Assembly: GCA_017518185.1 (NCBI GenBank)
Contig: JAFWWB010000085.1
Location: 1 to 43,976, forward strand
Source of the DNA: Lachnospiraceae bacterium
Lineage (GTDB): Bacteria > Bacillota > Clostridia > Lachnospirales > Lachnospiraceae
Reading direction: 5' to 3'
Length of the DNA: 43,976 bases
Below, piece by piece: positions 1-8,376 of the stretch; position 1 is the first letter of the stretch, and every line of letters starts with the position of its first letter. The notes beneath the pieces are model-generated. The model saw only the letters and a list, made by a program, of their open reading frames with translations. It was not told the origin of the DNA and ran no database searches. Made by a program: the position numbers and the translations under genes.

Positions 1-222
1 ATGGACGGACCACTGGTGTACCTGTTGGCGACCAACGCCATAGCAGGGTAGCCAAGTCCGGCAGGGATAAACGCTGAAGGCATCTAAGCGTGAAGCCCCC
101 CTCAAGATGAGATATCCCATCGAAAGAGTAAGATCCCTGAGAGACGATCAGGTAGATAGGGCATGAGTGTAAGTGCAGTAATGCATTCAGCGGAGTGTCA
201 CTAATCGATCGAGGGCTTGTCC
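1..222 (+). rRNA. 23S ribosomal RNA, 3' end (partial)
   Basis: The window opens inside the 3' portion of a 23S rRNA gene. Recognisable conserved stretches are CTGGTGTACCTGTTGGCG, the GCATAGCAGGGTAGCCAAGT-like segment near 38-57, and GGATAAACGCTGAAGGCATC near 65-84. The terminal helix strand TAATCGATCGAGGGCTTG (203-220) corresponds to the usual TAATnnnTCGAGGGCTTGACC end of Firmicute 23S. The exact mature 3' end (about 220-224) is estimated. Confidence 0.96.
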
Positions 223-609
223 AAGAATAGGCTGCCGCGGTGCGGCAGACCGTGGAAGGATGCTTGCATCCGGACACGGGCTGACATAGCGCGGCGCAAA
301 GGTACATGAGCAAAAAAGCTGGTGAGGAGCAGAGCGACGAAGCAGCGATTTGCGAATGTACCGGGTGAAATCGCGGGAGTGCGAAGCGCGGAGCGATTTC
401 ACAAGCCTATAGAAGTGTATCCAATATCGACGCGGTCTTTCCTGTATTCGGTTTTCGGGGTAGATTATACTTTGAAAAGAGGGGCAATGCTCCACTCATG
501 CCGGACTACTAAATTCGAACTGCGCTTCGCTTGTTCTCATTAAGGGTCCGCCATGGTACGCACTAAACTCGAGCTGCGTTACACTTGCTCTCGTTAAGTG
601 CTCCACTCA
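223..609 (+). other. rRNA-tRNA spacer with hairpins, no recognisable 5S rRNA
   Basis: This 387-base stretch lies between 23S and tRNA-Asn. I see no 5S rRNA and no convincing protein gene. It holds several inverted repeats: a GGATGC/GCATCC hairpin at 258-271 inside an outer CCGTG/CACGG stem (250-254/275-279); GGTACAT/ATGTACC at 301-307/356-362; and GTGAAATCGC/GCGATTTCAC at 365-374/393-402. They could be processing stems of the rRNA precursor. The last third contains a two-copy imperfect direct repeat. Short open frames here do not look like proteins. Confidence 0.7.
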
Positions 610-610
610 T
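488..610 (+). repeat. Imperfect direct repeat in the rRNA-tRNA spacer
   Basis: TGCTCCACTCAT occurs exactly at 488-499 and again at 599-610, where its last base is the first base of the tRNA. Between these, a block of about 37 bases starting ACTAAAnTCGAnCTGCG at about 508-544 is repeated with substitutions at about 562-598. The arrangement looks like a duplicated spacer segment, possibly left by recombination between rRNA operons. Confidence 0.75.
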
Positions 611-681
611 CCTCGATAGCTCAATGGTAGAGCACGCGGCTGTTAACCGCGGGGTTGTAGGTTCGAGCCCTACTCGGGGAG
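610..681 (+). tRNA. tRNA-Asn (anticodon GTT)
   Basis: A 7-bp acceptor stem TCCTCGA (610-616) pairs with TCGGGGA (674-680), with a G discriminator at 681. A D-arm with AGCTCAATGGTAGAGC, an anticodon arm GCGGCTGTTAACCGC carrying GTT, and a T-arm containing GGTTCGAGCC are all present. CCA is not encoded. A run of seven T (682-688) follows directly and may help termination. Its position just after 23S suggests it belongs to the rRNA transcription unit. Confidence 0.95.
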
Positions 682-688
682 TTTTTTT

Positions 689-714
689 ATTTCCGGATCT
701 TCTTTTCCGGAAAT
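689..714 (+). repeat. Perfect 8-bp inverted repeat after tRNA-Asn
   Basis: ATTTCCGG (689-696) and CCGGAAAT (707-714) form a perfect stem with a 10-base loop. There is no T tract on its 3' side on the + strand (the T-run 682-688 precedes it), so it is not a standard intrinsic terminator. It may stabilise the transcript end or slow polymerase after the T-run. Confidence 0.5.
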
Positions 715-740
715 CATCTTCACAGGTTTGTTTATTTCCA

Positions 741-769
741 TTGTGACAAAAGATTTCTCGTGGTAATAT
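741..769 (+). promoter_or_regulatory. Candidate sigma-A promoter for the PrsW-like gene
   Basis: TTGTGA (741-746), a 17-base spacer, and TAATAT (764-769). It lies about 43 bases upstream of the GTG start with a GGAGG site at 801-805. Confidence 0.5.
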
Positions 770-811
770 TATAAGCGTGCAGTTTGATGATGATACTTAC
801 GGAGGTGCATC

Positions 812-1726
812 GTGTTATTTGCATTAGCTTTAATACCTGTTATCATTTTACTTATCGTTATCTACAAAAAGGACAAGAACGAGAAGGAACCTAAGGGACT
901 TCTTGCCGCTCTGTTTTTTGTGGGAATGAGCACGGCGGTCCCGGCTATCATCGCGGAGGTGATAGGGGATCTTATCCTTGAGTTCTTCTTTTCATACGCT
1001 CCAATGCTGAAGGAGCTTCTGAGCGCTTTCTTTGTAGTTGCTGTTGTGGAAGAACTGGGAAAGTATCTTGTCCTGCGGGGGCTTACCTGGAAGAATAAAC
1101 ACTTTAATTATAGCTATGACGCGATAGTATACTCTGTCTTTGCTTCTCTTGGATTTGCTGCTATAGAGAATGTGGGATATGTCATCGGAAACGGATGGGG
1201 AACGGGAATACTCCGTATGTTTACCGCAGTACCCGGTCATGCCTGCTTTGCGGTCTTTATGGGATTCTTCTACAGTAAAGCAAAGTGTGCCGAGGTCAAA
1301 GGCGATAAACAGGAGATGAACCGGAATAACGCCCTTTCACTGATCTTTCCCATACTGCTCCACGGTGTCTATGACGGCATCGTTATGGGCGGCGTGGTGT
1401 CGGATGATCTGCTCCTTACGGGGCTCAGCCTGCTCCTATGGGTCGGATTTGTTTTCCTGATGTTTGCGGCATCTATCGTGGTTGTCATCCGGGCTGCAAA
1501 GAATGATTACTGTTTTGTGTTCATCCCGGATACCGGCTGGACCTATTACAGACCTGCAGTTGCCGGCAACTGGACCTGTGCCTGCGGAAAGTTTAACCAG
1601 CTGAATTACTGCTGGGCCTGCGGAAGGCCAAGGCCTACCGTCAACGTATGGAACTGTCCGAATTGCGGGACAGTCTGTACTTTAAGATTCTGCGGAAACT
1701 GCGGAGCCCGGGGCCCCTACGCGTAA
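812..1726 (+). CDS. prsW: PrsW-family intramembrane metalloprotease with C-terminal double zinc ribbon
   Basis: Predicted 304-residue polytopic membrane protein. The PrsW signature is intact: EELGK (E80, E81, K84), ENVGY (119-123), H143, and HGVYD (H184, D188), the residues expected to bind the catalytic metal within the membrane. PrsW proteases cleave anti-sigma factors or other membrane proteins in the family's studied members. After the last membrane segment (about 208-228) comes a cytoplasmic tail with four CxC/CxxC pairs (C256/C258, C267/C270, C282/C285, C294/C297), which I read as two zinc ribbons. The GTG start is chosen for GGAGG at 801-805. No sigma or anti-sigma gene is adjacent, so the substrate is unknown. 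The family call is firm; the orthology to PrsW itself is not. Confidence 0.88.
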   Translation: MLFALALIPVIILLIVIYKKDKNEKEPKGLLAALFFVGMSTAVPAIIAEVIGDLILEFFFSYAPMLKELLSAFFVVAVVEELGKYLVLRGLTWKNKHFNYSYDAIVYSVFASLGFAAIENVGYVIGNGWGTGILRMFTAVPGHACFAVFMGFFYSKAKCAEVKGDKQEMNRNNALSLIFPILLHGVYDGIVMGGVVSDDLLLTGLSLLLWVGFVFLMFAASIVVVIRAAKNDYCFVFIPDTGWTYYRPAVAGNWTCACGKFNQLNYCWACGRPRPTVNVWNCPNCGTVCTLRFCGNCGARGPYA

Positions 1727-1752
1727 CAAATACGACAGTCCGTCATTCGAAG

Positions 1753-1785
1753 GCAGGTGGCTTGTGAAAGCCACCTGCTTTTGTT
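1753..1785 (+). terminator. Intrinsic terminator of the PrsW-like gene
   Basis: A perfect 11-bp stem (1753-1763 with 1768-1778) is closed by a GTGA tetraloop and followed by TTTTGTT. It ends the upstream transcript 27 bases after the stop codon. Its loop and stem also contain the -35 element of the next promoter. Confidence 0.88.
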
Positions 1786-1790
1786 ATAAT
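1762..1790 (+). promoter_or_regulatory. Candidate sigma-A promoter for the AAA-ATPase-like gene
   Basis: TTGTGA (1762-1767), a 17-base spacer and a consensus TATAAT (1785-1790). It lies 25 bases before the start codon at 1816, so the leader would be short. The -35 is embedded in the preceding terminator. Confidence 0.6.
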
Positions 1791-1815
1791 GAGGGCACTC
1801 ACAGGAGGGATCATC

Positions 1816-3393
1816 ATGGGAATATATCTGAATCCGGGAAATGAGAATTTCAGATCGATGCTGAAAGCGCCTATCTATGTCGATAAGACTATGATGCTGA
1901 AGACATTGAATGAGTTTATAGACCGGGATAATAAATATGTCTGTATATCAAGGCCCAGACGTTTCGGAAAGACGATAGCAAGCGAGATGATATCGGCCTA
2001 TTATTCGAAGGGCTGTGATTCGCATGATCTTTTTGAGAAGCTTAAGATCTCGAAGGCAGAGGGGTATGAGGATAAGCTGAATAAGTATAATGTGATAAAG
2101 ATCGATCTGAACAGTGAATACCAGAACATACTGGATAAGGAAAAGCTCATTAGACGTATCAGCGAAAAGATCAAAAAAGAGCTGGGCAGGGAATATCCGG
2201 ATATTATCTTTACAGAGGATCTTTCACTCGCAGAATGTATTATGGAGGTATATTCATATACCGGTGATACCTTTATCATCCTTATCGATGAATATGATGT
2301 CCTTGTACGTGAGCAGGTGCCGAAGGCACTGTTCGACGAGTTCCTGAGCTTCTTAAACGGTCTTTTCAAGAGTGCTACCCTGCGTCCCGCGATATCGCTG
2401 GCATATCTAACGGGTATCCTTCCGATCGTCAGGGATAAGATACAGTCGAAGCTTAATAATTTTGAGGAATATTCGATACTTGATGCAAAGGAGCTTACGG
2501 AGTTTGTGGGCTTTATCCCTGAGGAAGTAAAGTCCCTTTGCGAGGAGTACGGAATGGATTATGAAGAATGCCGCCGCTGGTATGACGGCTACTATCAGAA
2601 CGGATATGAGATATATAATCCCGAGTCGGTGGTAAAGAGCATGCGGGATAAGAAGTTTTCGAACTACTGGGGGAAGACTTCTTCATACCGGGTGATCAGC
2701 GACCGGCTGGAGGAAAACTTCAAAGGCTCAAAGGATGCCGTGATACGGATGCTCGCAGGAGAAGAGGTCCCTGTCAATGTATCACAGTATCTGAATACAA
2801 TGGACTGTTTTGCAACTCTGGACGATGCGCTGACATATCTGATACATATCGGATATCTTGCGTACAACGAAGAGGAGGAGAGCTGCCGCATACCGAACCT
2901 TGAAATAAGAAAAGAATGGGCAAACGCGGTGGCAGTCATGAGCGATCAGGAGATAACCGACAGGATCATAAGAGCTTCAAAGGAGCTGCTGAAGGCTACA
3001 TTAGCGGGGGACGAGGAAGCGGTGGCAAGGGCTCTTGATGAGAGCCATATCCACGTGACCAGCAACCGGAGCTATAATAACGAGGATGCCCTGCAGAGCG
3101 CCATATATCTGGCATATATCTATGCGCTGAACAAATATACCGTCATAAAGGAGATGACAACGGGAAAAGGCTTTGCGGATGTGGTCTTTATACCCTTTGT
3201 ACCGGATCTTCCGGCCATGATCATAGAGCTTAAGCATAACAGGTGCGCAGAAAGCGCTCTGGACCAGATAAGGGAGAAGAAGTATTTCGATTCCTTAGCG
3301 GATTATAAAGGCGGCCTTCTGTTCGTGGGAGTAAACTACGATGAGAAGGACAAGACCCATGAATGCAGGATAGAGAGCTTTGTAAAAGAATGA
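1816..3393 (+). CDS. AAA-ATPase-like protein with C-terminal PD-(D/E)XK nuclease-like domain
   Basis: A 525-residue protein of the family combining an AAA-ATPase-like domain (PF09820 type) with a PD-(D/E)XK domain (PF08011/DUF1703 type). The N-terminus (GNENFRSM then YVDKT) is typical. A P-loop variant RPRRFGKT lies at 46-53 and a Walker B FIILIDEYD at about 153-161. The nuclease-like signature GFADVVF...IIELK is near 452-475. The in-frame ATG at 1789 lies inside the -10 box, so I take the ATG at 1816, which has AGGAGG at 1803-1808. Such proteins are multicopy in many gut anaerobes; their cellular role is not established. No mobile-element genes flank it here. Confidence 0.87.
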   Translation: MGIYLNPGNENFRSMLKAPIYVDKTMMLKTLNEFIDRDNKYVCISRPRRFGKTIASEMISAYYSKGCDSHDLFEKLKISKAEGYEDKLNKYNVIKIDLNSEYQNILDKEKLIRRISEKIKKELGREYPDIIFTEDLSLAECIMEVYSYTGDTFIILIDEYDVLVREQVPKALFDEFLSFLNGLFKSATLRPAISLAYLTGILPIVRDKIQSKLNNFEEYSILDAKELTEFVGFIPEEVKSLCEEYGMDYEECRRWYDGYYQNGYEIYNPESVVKSMRDKKFSNYWGKTSSYRVISDRLEENFKGSKDAVIRMLAGEEVPVNVSQYLNTMDCFATLDDALTYLIHIGYLAYNEEEESCRIPNLEIRKEWANAVAVMSDQEITDRIIRASKELLKATLAGDEEAVARALDESHIHVTSNRSYNNEDALQSAIYLAYIYALNKYTVIKEMTTGKGFADVVFIPFVPDLPAMIIELKHNRCAESALDQIREKKYFDSLADYKGGLLFVGVNYDEKDKTHECRIESFVKE

Positions 3394-3524
3394 GGATTTA
3401 TGTAAAACAACGCGTACTCAGTGCGTTTTTAAGCTTCACAATGGTGCTGTCGGCAATCTTTGGGTCGATGCCGCCGCTTGAGGTCGCTGCCGCAGGCTAC
3501 GAGGCCGGGGCGGTTGACTTTTAG
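3390..3524 (+). CDS. Short ORF: signal-peptide-like 44-residue fragment
   Basis: The ATG at 3390 overlaps the upstream TGA (ATGA), so translation could be coupled. The 44-residue product starts MRIYVKQRVLSAF, continues with a hydrophobic core (FTMVLSAIFG) and an AxA-type cleavage site (EVAAA), and ends about 9 residues later at TAG. That is the shape of the N-terminus of a large secreted protein without the protein. It may be the remnant of a deleted surface-protein gene, or a small secreted peptide. The following 125 bases (3525-3649) are AT-rich, with a TATAAT at 3559-3564 and a short palindrome at 3583-3601, but no clear -35. Confidence 0.4.
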   Translation: MRIYVKQRVLSAFLSFTMVLSAIFGSMPPLEVAAAGYEAGAVDF

Positions 3525-3649
3525 TGTGTGATATTATATAATTTTCTTTTAACCTGTATATAATATTTCATTAAAACTGTCTGCTTGTTTATATATAACA
3601 AGTGAAATAAGCTATCGCAGGACGAAGCGGATCTTAACAGGGGTTAAAT

Positions 3650-4675
3650 ATGACAAGTAATGTACTTATCACCATTATATGTGATGTTATCTCCTTCATC
3701 ATAACAGCATGGCTTTTGTTCCTTAATGTGAGACATGGCAAAAAACACGATACTTTAGACCGGATCTTTTCCGGTATGCTGATCATCATTTTGATCCTTG
3801 CCGTTATGGATGCTGTGGTGGCGGTATTCGGTTTCCATGTGGGATATGATACGTCCATAACAGAGATGCTGTTTGCCACCGGTAATGAGACCATGACTAC
3901 CGTGCTTTGTCTGGTATGGATGATTTATGTCAATTACAGGCTCTATCATAGCAGGGATTACATCATGCGGCGGTTTTTGCTGGTTACTATGCCACTGATC
4001 ATCATTCTCGTGCTCACCATGGTCTCGTCTGTCATATTTCATGGCACCGGAGTTCTTAAGGCAGCAAGGATCACAGCAGTGTTTTTCTTTGCTCTGGTCG
4101 CTCTGCGTTTTATTTATTTTCTGGTGTCTGTTTTCAGACTGTACCAGTATAAAAAGCAGAGTGGGACCATGAGGTATTTTAAGATATCCTTTCTGGTCAT
4201 ACCGGTGATCGTCACCGGTCTGCTGGGACTGTTTGTTGACGGGGCGTTTCGTGTGACAGGTTATGCAGTGGGCTTTGGGCTTTTGTATCTGACGATATAC
4301 CGGGAACAGATACTTACCGATCCCGTTACAGGCTTCTATAGCGGGAGGTACTCAAAGAGGCTGATCGCTCTGAGTGAAAAAAATGATGTGTCGGTGGGAA
4401 GCTTCATGTGCTTTAAGTTCAGTGATGCAGCCGCCCTGGAGGGATTTGCTCCGAAGCTGGCCGGGCTGATCTCCCAGGATGCGTATGTCATAAGGACACA
4501 GCCGGATGAAGTGGCGGTGCTTACCGTAGTGTCTGAGAAGTCACTGGTGCATATGATCATAGAGGATGTCAGGGCTGTGTCGGGGGAGAGCGGCATGGAG
4601 GTCTGTGCTTCCTATGATCTGCGACAAAAAGATGAGTCAGCAAAAGAATTTTTGACAAGACACTTCCCTCTTTAG
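3650..4675 (+). CDS. 7TM membrane protein with degenerate C-terminal GGDEF-like domain
   Basis: 341 residues. About seven hydrophobic helices occupy residues 5-220, followed by a cytoplasmic domain of about 120 residues. This domain opens with DPVTGFYSGRYSKRL (224-238), which matches the DxLTGLxNRR motif at the start of GGDEF domains. No GGDEF/GGEEF active-site loop follows, and the domain is shorter than the usual 160 residues. I infer a membrane sensor whose diguanylate cyclase domain is catalytically dead and perhaps a protein-interaction or ligand-sensing module. It starts a run of genes spaced 10-30 bases apart (to 8907), so co-transcription is likely. Confidence 0.65.
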   Translation: MTSNVLITIICDVISFIITAWLLFLNVRHGKKHDTLDRIFSGMLIIILILAVMDAVVAVFGFHVGYDTSITEMLFATGNETMTTVLCLVWMIYVNYRLYHSRDYIMRRFLLVTMPLIIILVLTMVSSVIFHGTGVLKAARITAVFFFALVALRFIYFLVSVFRLYQYKKQSGTMRYFKISFLVIPVIVTGLLGLFVDGAFRVTGYAVGFGLLYLTIYREQILTDPVTGFYSGRYSKRLIALSEKNDVSVGSFMCFKFSDAAALEGFAPKLAGLISQDAYVIRTQPDEVAVLTVVSEKSLVHMIIEDVRAVSGESGMEVCASYDLRQKDESAKEFLTRHFPL

Positions 4676-4688
4676 GACAGGAGATCTT

Positions 4689-5534
4689 ATGAAAGTATGC
4701 GCGATCAACGAAGAGAACATGGATGAGTTTGCTTCGATCCTGGGACAGGATATGGCAGCTGACCTGGAGAGGGTATTCTTCCGGGGGCTGGGAGTCAAAA
4801 ATGAGGATGACAGGGCAGTGGGAGCCCTGGTATATGAGCTTATCGGTTCGGAGAGCGATCAGGGAACGAAAAGCTTTATACGACTTTTAAACAGTGACAG
4901 CAGTGAGACCTTTGGCCTTATGGAAAAAGCATACAGCCATGCGGAATTCTATGATGATAAGATAGATCAGAGCTTTTATGAGGTATCCGATGAGAAAAGT
5001 GCCGGTGAGTATAAGTCTGTGGGCTTTTCCGTGGAAAACAGAGAGAGCGATCATCTAAGGATCACATTGGGTGATCTTGCAGGTACGGAATTTGCCAAAA
5101 AACGTAAAGTTCCGGACCATATCAGATATTTGGATGAGTTGTCTCTCATGGAATACAGGAGTGCGGTCAAGGATTTTCTGGCAAAAGGGCAGAAGGGTAT
5201 GCTGGAGGATCTTGCTTATCTGCCTTCGAGCTGGTTTGACAGGGATATCTCAGTTTGTTCTACAGCGGATGACAGGGTGGACGGAATGTTCCTGGTAAGG
5301 GCTACTCCTTCGGGTGTGCTGATCCCGATGCTGTATTATGCCTATGGTCCGTACTATGCGAAAAACCTGTTCTTCATGCTGTTCAAGAGCATAGAAAGGG
5401 CCATGGACAAGTATCCGGCGGAGACGCCGATCGTTATCAGCCGTATCAAAAAGGCATCCCGGGATATCGTGTCCAAGATCCTGCCAACGGCCAGGGGGGA
5501 TAATGTTTTTTGCGGAGTGAGACAGGAAACGTAA
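4689..5534 (+). CDS. Putative GNAT-like acyltransferase family protein, function unknown
   Basis: 281-residue soluble protein starting 13 bases after the upstream stop. No catalytic motif is decisive. The overall pattern (an N-terminal half with the segment DRAVGALVYEL and a C-terminal half with VDGMFLVRATPSGVLIPMLY then a helix) resembles two-domain GNAT-fold proteins common in Lachnospiraceae. That assignment is weak and rests on secondary-structure-like patterning. It sits between the 7TM protein and the 930-residue protein, suggesting a shared task. It has no signal peptide or membrane segment. Confidence 0.45.
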   Translation: MKVCAINEENMDEFASILGQDMAADLERVFFRGLGVKNEDDRAVGALVYELIGSESDQGTKSFIRLLNSDSSETFGLMEKAYSHAEFYDDKIDQSFYEVSDEKSAGEYKSVGFSVENRESDHLRITLGDLAGTEFAKKRKVPDHIRYLDELSLMEYRSAVKDFLAKGQKGMLEDLAYLPSSWFDRDISVCSTADDRVDGMFLVRATPSGVLIPMLYYAYGPYYAKNLFFMLFKSIERAMDKYPAETPIVISRIKKASRDIVSKILPTARGDNVFCGVRQET

Positions 5535-5558
5535 AAAAGTCAGAGTCAGGAGAAAAAC

Positions 5559-8351
5559 ATGAAAACAAAGAATAAGGAAGTTACCGGTTTTGAATTTAAA
5601 ACAAATGAGGTGGAAACTGATAAGCAGACCGAGCTGCAGTCTTTTACCAATGAAGCCGTACGGATGGAACAGACCAAAAGCCTGCAGATGTCTCAGATGG
5701 AGCAGACCGGGAGCAGGCAGATGTCTCCCATGCAGCAGCGGATGGAAGAGCAGTTCAAAAAAGTGGGCTCTTCCCTGGTTCGGGACTGGGACCACCTGGG
5801 AGAGCACCATGGAGCTGTTAACAGCATAATCAACGGTGTTATGATCAGAAAACCTGCGAAGTCGGCCGTGAAAAGGTTTTTTACCGGGGCAGATGAGAGG
5901 TCCGACATGGCCTGGGAGCTCGGCAGCTCTCTTCAGTCACTTGTTGCCAATTATTCTACTAAGCTTAATGATCCGGATTCTGATTATGACATGAACAGTT
6001 ATACGGAGGAGATGTTCAGACTCTCCATGGCAGCTGACGGCTATGTGGATACCCACAGAGGAAGGAGGGGCACCTCTGAGGGAAGATATATAAAGGAAAA
6101 TACCAAGGTGATCAAGGGCTTCATAGACAATGCCTTAAAAAAGATCATTTCCGAAGAGGATGAAAAAGCTATAAAGGATAATTCCGGTGTGGATGCCACA
6201 GAAGCCGATGAAACGGCAGTATACAATGCTATGAGCGAGTTTGCTTCGCAGTATAAGTTTTTTGCCTGTGAGCTAGGGAAAGAAGGCATAGTCAACACTC
6301 CCAGGCAGCGTCTTCAGATGAAGCTCAGCTTTTTCGCCAAATACGAGCGGGATATCAAGCTTTATCGCAAGATATATTATGGGCGAGAGGTGTTTGAACC
6401 CAATTACGAGATCGACCGCTGTATCAGGGAATACGAGAACTGTCTCAGGTGGAAAAAGGTCCTGGAGGCCATGCCTGCTGAAAAGGAAAAGGATGCCGAA
6501 CTGAGATCCGAGGTAGATACGGCGATAGAGGGTATGGTACTCAAGGAGGATGAAAGGCAAAAGAAAGAAAAGCTGGATCCGGAACAGGTGGATAAGCACC
6601 TGACAAAAGAGCAGCTGGAGGGAATAGAGAAGATCGACCAGTGGCTGGTAAGGAATTTCAACAACGGAGGAGCTATGGGACTGCTTCTCAGCAGTACAAA
6701 GAATCCGCATTTTGATTTCATGAACAAGATCTTTACCCTGTCAAAGAGGGAAAGGCTGCATATGTATTATCTGGTGCAGACCAACAAGAGAAAGACTCCA
6801 TCCCTTGTGGACGTGGGAGACTCACAGATCGGGAGCTTCATTCCGGATCTGGAGCTTTTCAAAAAGCGTATGGTCGCCACCAGATGGAAGTTCTGGAAGC
6901 GGCTCGGGGGTGAAGCTACCTATATGCACAAGCTCCAGGAGGCCTTTGATATCACCAGAGAATATTCCTCTGAGATAAAGAGCGTATCCGTGCTGGCTGA
7001 CCCCAAATACAAAAATGAGGGCGAAAAGGGTAACGGAAGCATTGCATACAAGAAGATGGAAAGTGTTTCCAGGCTGTACAAGACCCTAACAGAATACAGG
7101 AGCATCCTGGAGGAGATCGCCCGGGAAAAAGATAAAAAGAAGCAAAGAAGCATGGAGCCTATGGCCAGGGAACTTGCCGCAGAATGTGAAAGCCGGATGA
7201 AGGAGCTTGCGGAGATCGACAGCCGGTGCGAAAAGAGAAAGACAGAAAATAAAGAGGCAGATAATCTGACGGATGTTAAGGAAAGCGTGGAAAAGGCCGG
7301 TCTTTTCGGTTCTTTTGTTCCCCTCGGACCCAAGGGACTGATGGATGGTACGGAAGCGCTCTTTCACCTTGGGTGGGGACTTGACGCGGCAGGTTATGAC
7401 AAAATGCATTTGTGGACAGATTCCATTTCGAATTCCATTTCAGTGGCAGGGTCTGCCGCAGCCTTGTTAATGGGCTTTATGTCCCTGTCAAAAAATGCCG
7501 GCAGTATGACAAAGGAGGAATTGTTATCAAATATTTCAGATCTCGCAAAGGAGACTGCCGAATTAGTTGAGACAGGGGTCAAGATAGGCAGGGATGCCAC
7601 AAGTGAAGTGGTTCAAAACGTGGCCACGGGTGTCAGCGTGGTAAAGGCGGTCTGCACAGGAGCCAAGCTTTGTTCGGAGATATCAGGACTGGCAACGCGT
7701 GGCAAGAAGGAGAAAAAGAGTTACAAGCTCTTTACCAAAAAGACACTTGACAGGATACATTCCGGCAGGAAGCTTAACGAGAAAGAAAGCCGGCAAAACC
7801 GTTACGAAGGCAACATGATGCAGCTTTCAACAGAGCTTAAGTCCAGGGACAAGGCAGCATGCTTCTTTACAGGCATAGAGTTTATAGGAGATACCGTAGA
7901 TTGTTTCGTTCCCTTTGTAGGTAAGGGGATAAGCCTTATTGGTTTCGGACTTAAAAAACTGTTTTCCGGTCAGAAGACTACCAGCATCAGGGAGCATCTC
8001 TTTGACAGCTATTACAATACGGCACAGATCAGAAATGATATGATGGTATCTCTGCTGAAGAGATATCCCGGGGATCAGCTGAAGTGCAATTCTTTAAGCA
8101 AGGGGATCACGGATTCACTGAGGAAAAAGATCGCGGTAGAGGCCGGATTCTCCGATGTCGATTCGGCCTGTGAGCATGTGGCGAGAAAGTACGCCTGCTA
8201 TCTTCGTGACAAGCTTTTTGGAGATGATCCTGTAACGGGGGACGAGAAAGAGCAGACTATCGCATTTCTCAAGTCGCTGGGAGTTAAATACCATGAAGGA
8301 AAGCAGAAACCCGATCTGGATGTTCTGACACAGAAGTTGTGTGCAAATTAA
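5559..8351 (+). CDS. Large protein of unknown function with charged helices and hydrophobic segments
   Basis: 930 residues; I do not recognise a family. The first 70 residues are polar, Gln/Met-rich and probably disordered. Residues 70-600 are mainly charged helical sequence with Lys/Glu-rich stretches. Three hydrophobic, Gly/Ala/Val-rich segments follow at about 624-645, 684-705 and 768-802 without long charged loops, reminiscent of membrane-inserting hairpins rather than a permease. There is no N-terminal signal peptide. The gene starts 24 bases after the upstream stop and is followed 25 bases later by a small acidic protein with chaperone-like features. A secreted effector or pore-forming protein with a dedicated chaperone is one reading; an intracellular scaffold is another. 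No secretion-system gene is in view. Confidence 0.55.
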   Translation: MKTKNKEVTGFEFKTNEVETDKQTELQSFTNEAVRMEQTKSLQMSQMEQTGSRQMSPMQQRMEEQFKKVGSSLVRDWDHLGEHHGAVNSIINGVMIRKPAKSAVKRFFTGADERSDMAWELGSSLQSLVANYSTKLNDPDSDYDMNSYTEEMFRLSMAADGYVDTHRGRRGTSEGRYIKENTKVIKGFIDNALKKIISEEDEKAIKDNSGVDATEADETAVYNAMSEFASQYKFFACELGKEGIVNTPRQRLQMKLSFFAKYERDIKLYRKIYYGREVFEPNYEIDRCIREYENCLRWKKVLEAMPAEKEKDAELRSEVDTAIEGMVLKEDERQKKEKLDPEQVDKHLTKEQLEGIEKIDQWLVRNFNNGGAMGLLLSSTKNPHFDFMNKIFTLSKRERLHMYYLVQTNKRKTPSLVDVGDSQIGSFIPDLELFKKRMVATRWKFWKRLGGEATYMHKLQEAFDITREYSSEIKSVSVLADPKYKNEGEKGNGSIAYKKMESVSRLYKTLTEYRSILEEIAREKDKKKQRSMEPMARELAAECESRMKELAEIDSRCEKRKTENKEADNLTDVKESVEKAGLFGSFVPLGPKGLMDGTEALFHLGWGLDAAGYDKMHLWTDSISNSISVAGSAAALLMGFMSLSKNAGSMTKEELLSNISDLAKETAELVETGVKIGRDATSEVVQNVATGVSVVKAVCTGAKLCSEISGLATRGKKEKKSYKLFTKKTLDRIHSGRKLNEKESRQNRYEGNMMQLSTELKSRDKAACFFTGIEFIGDTVDCFVPFVGKGISLIGFGLKKLFSGQKTTSIREHLFDSYYNTAQIRNDMMVSLLKRYPGDQLKCNSLSKGITDSLRKKIAVEAGFSDVDSACEHVARKYACYLRDKLFGDDPVTGDEKEQTIAFLKSLGVKYHEGKQKPDLDVLTQKLCAN

Positions 8352-8376
8352 TAAACCATATATAAAGGAGAATATC

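Noticed and set aside
322-543. Open frame in the rRNA spacer
   Set aside because: No ribosome site, basic low-quality composition, and it crosses structured repeats of the rRNA spacer.
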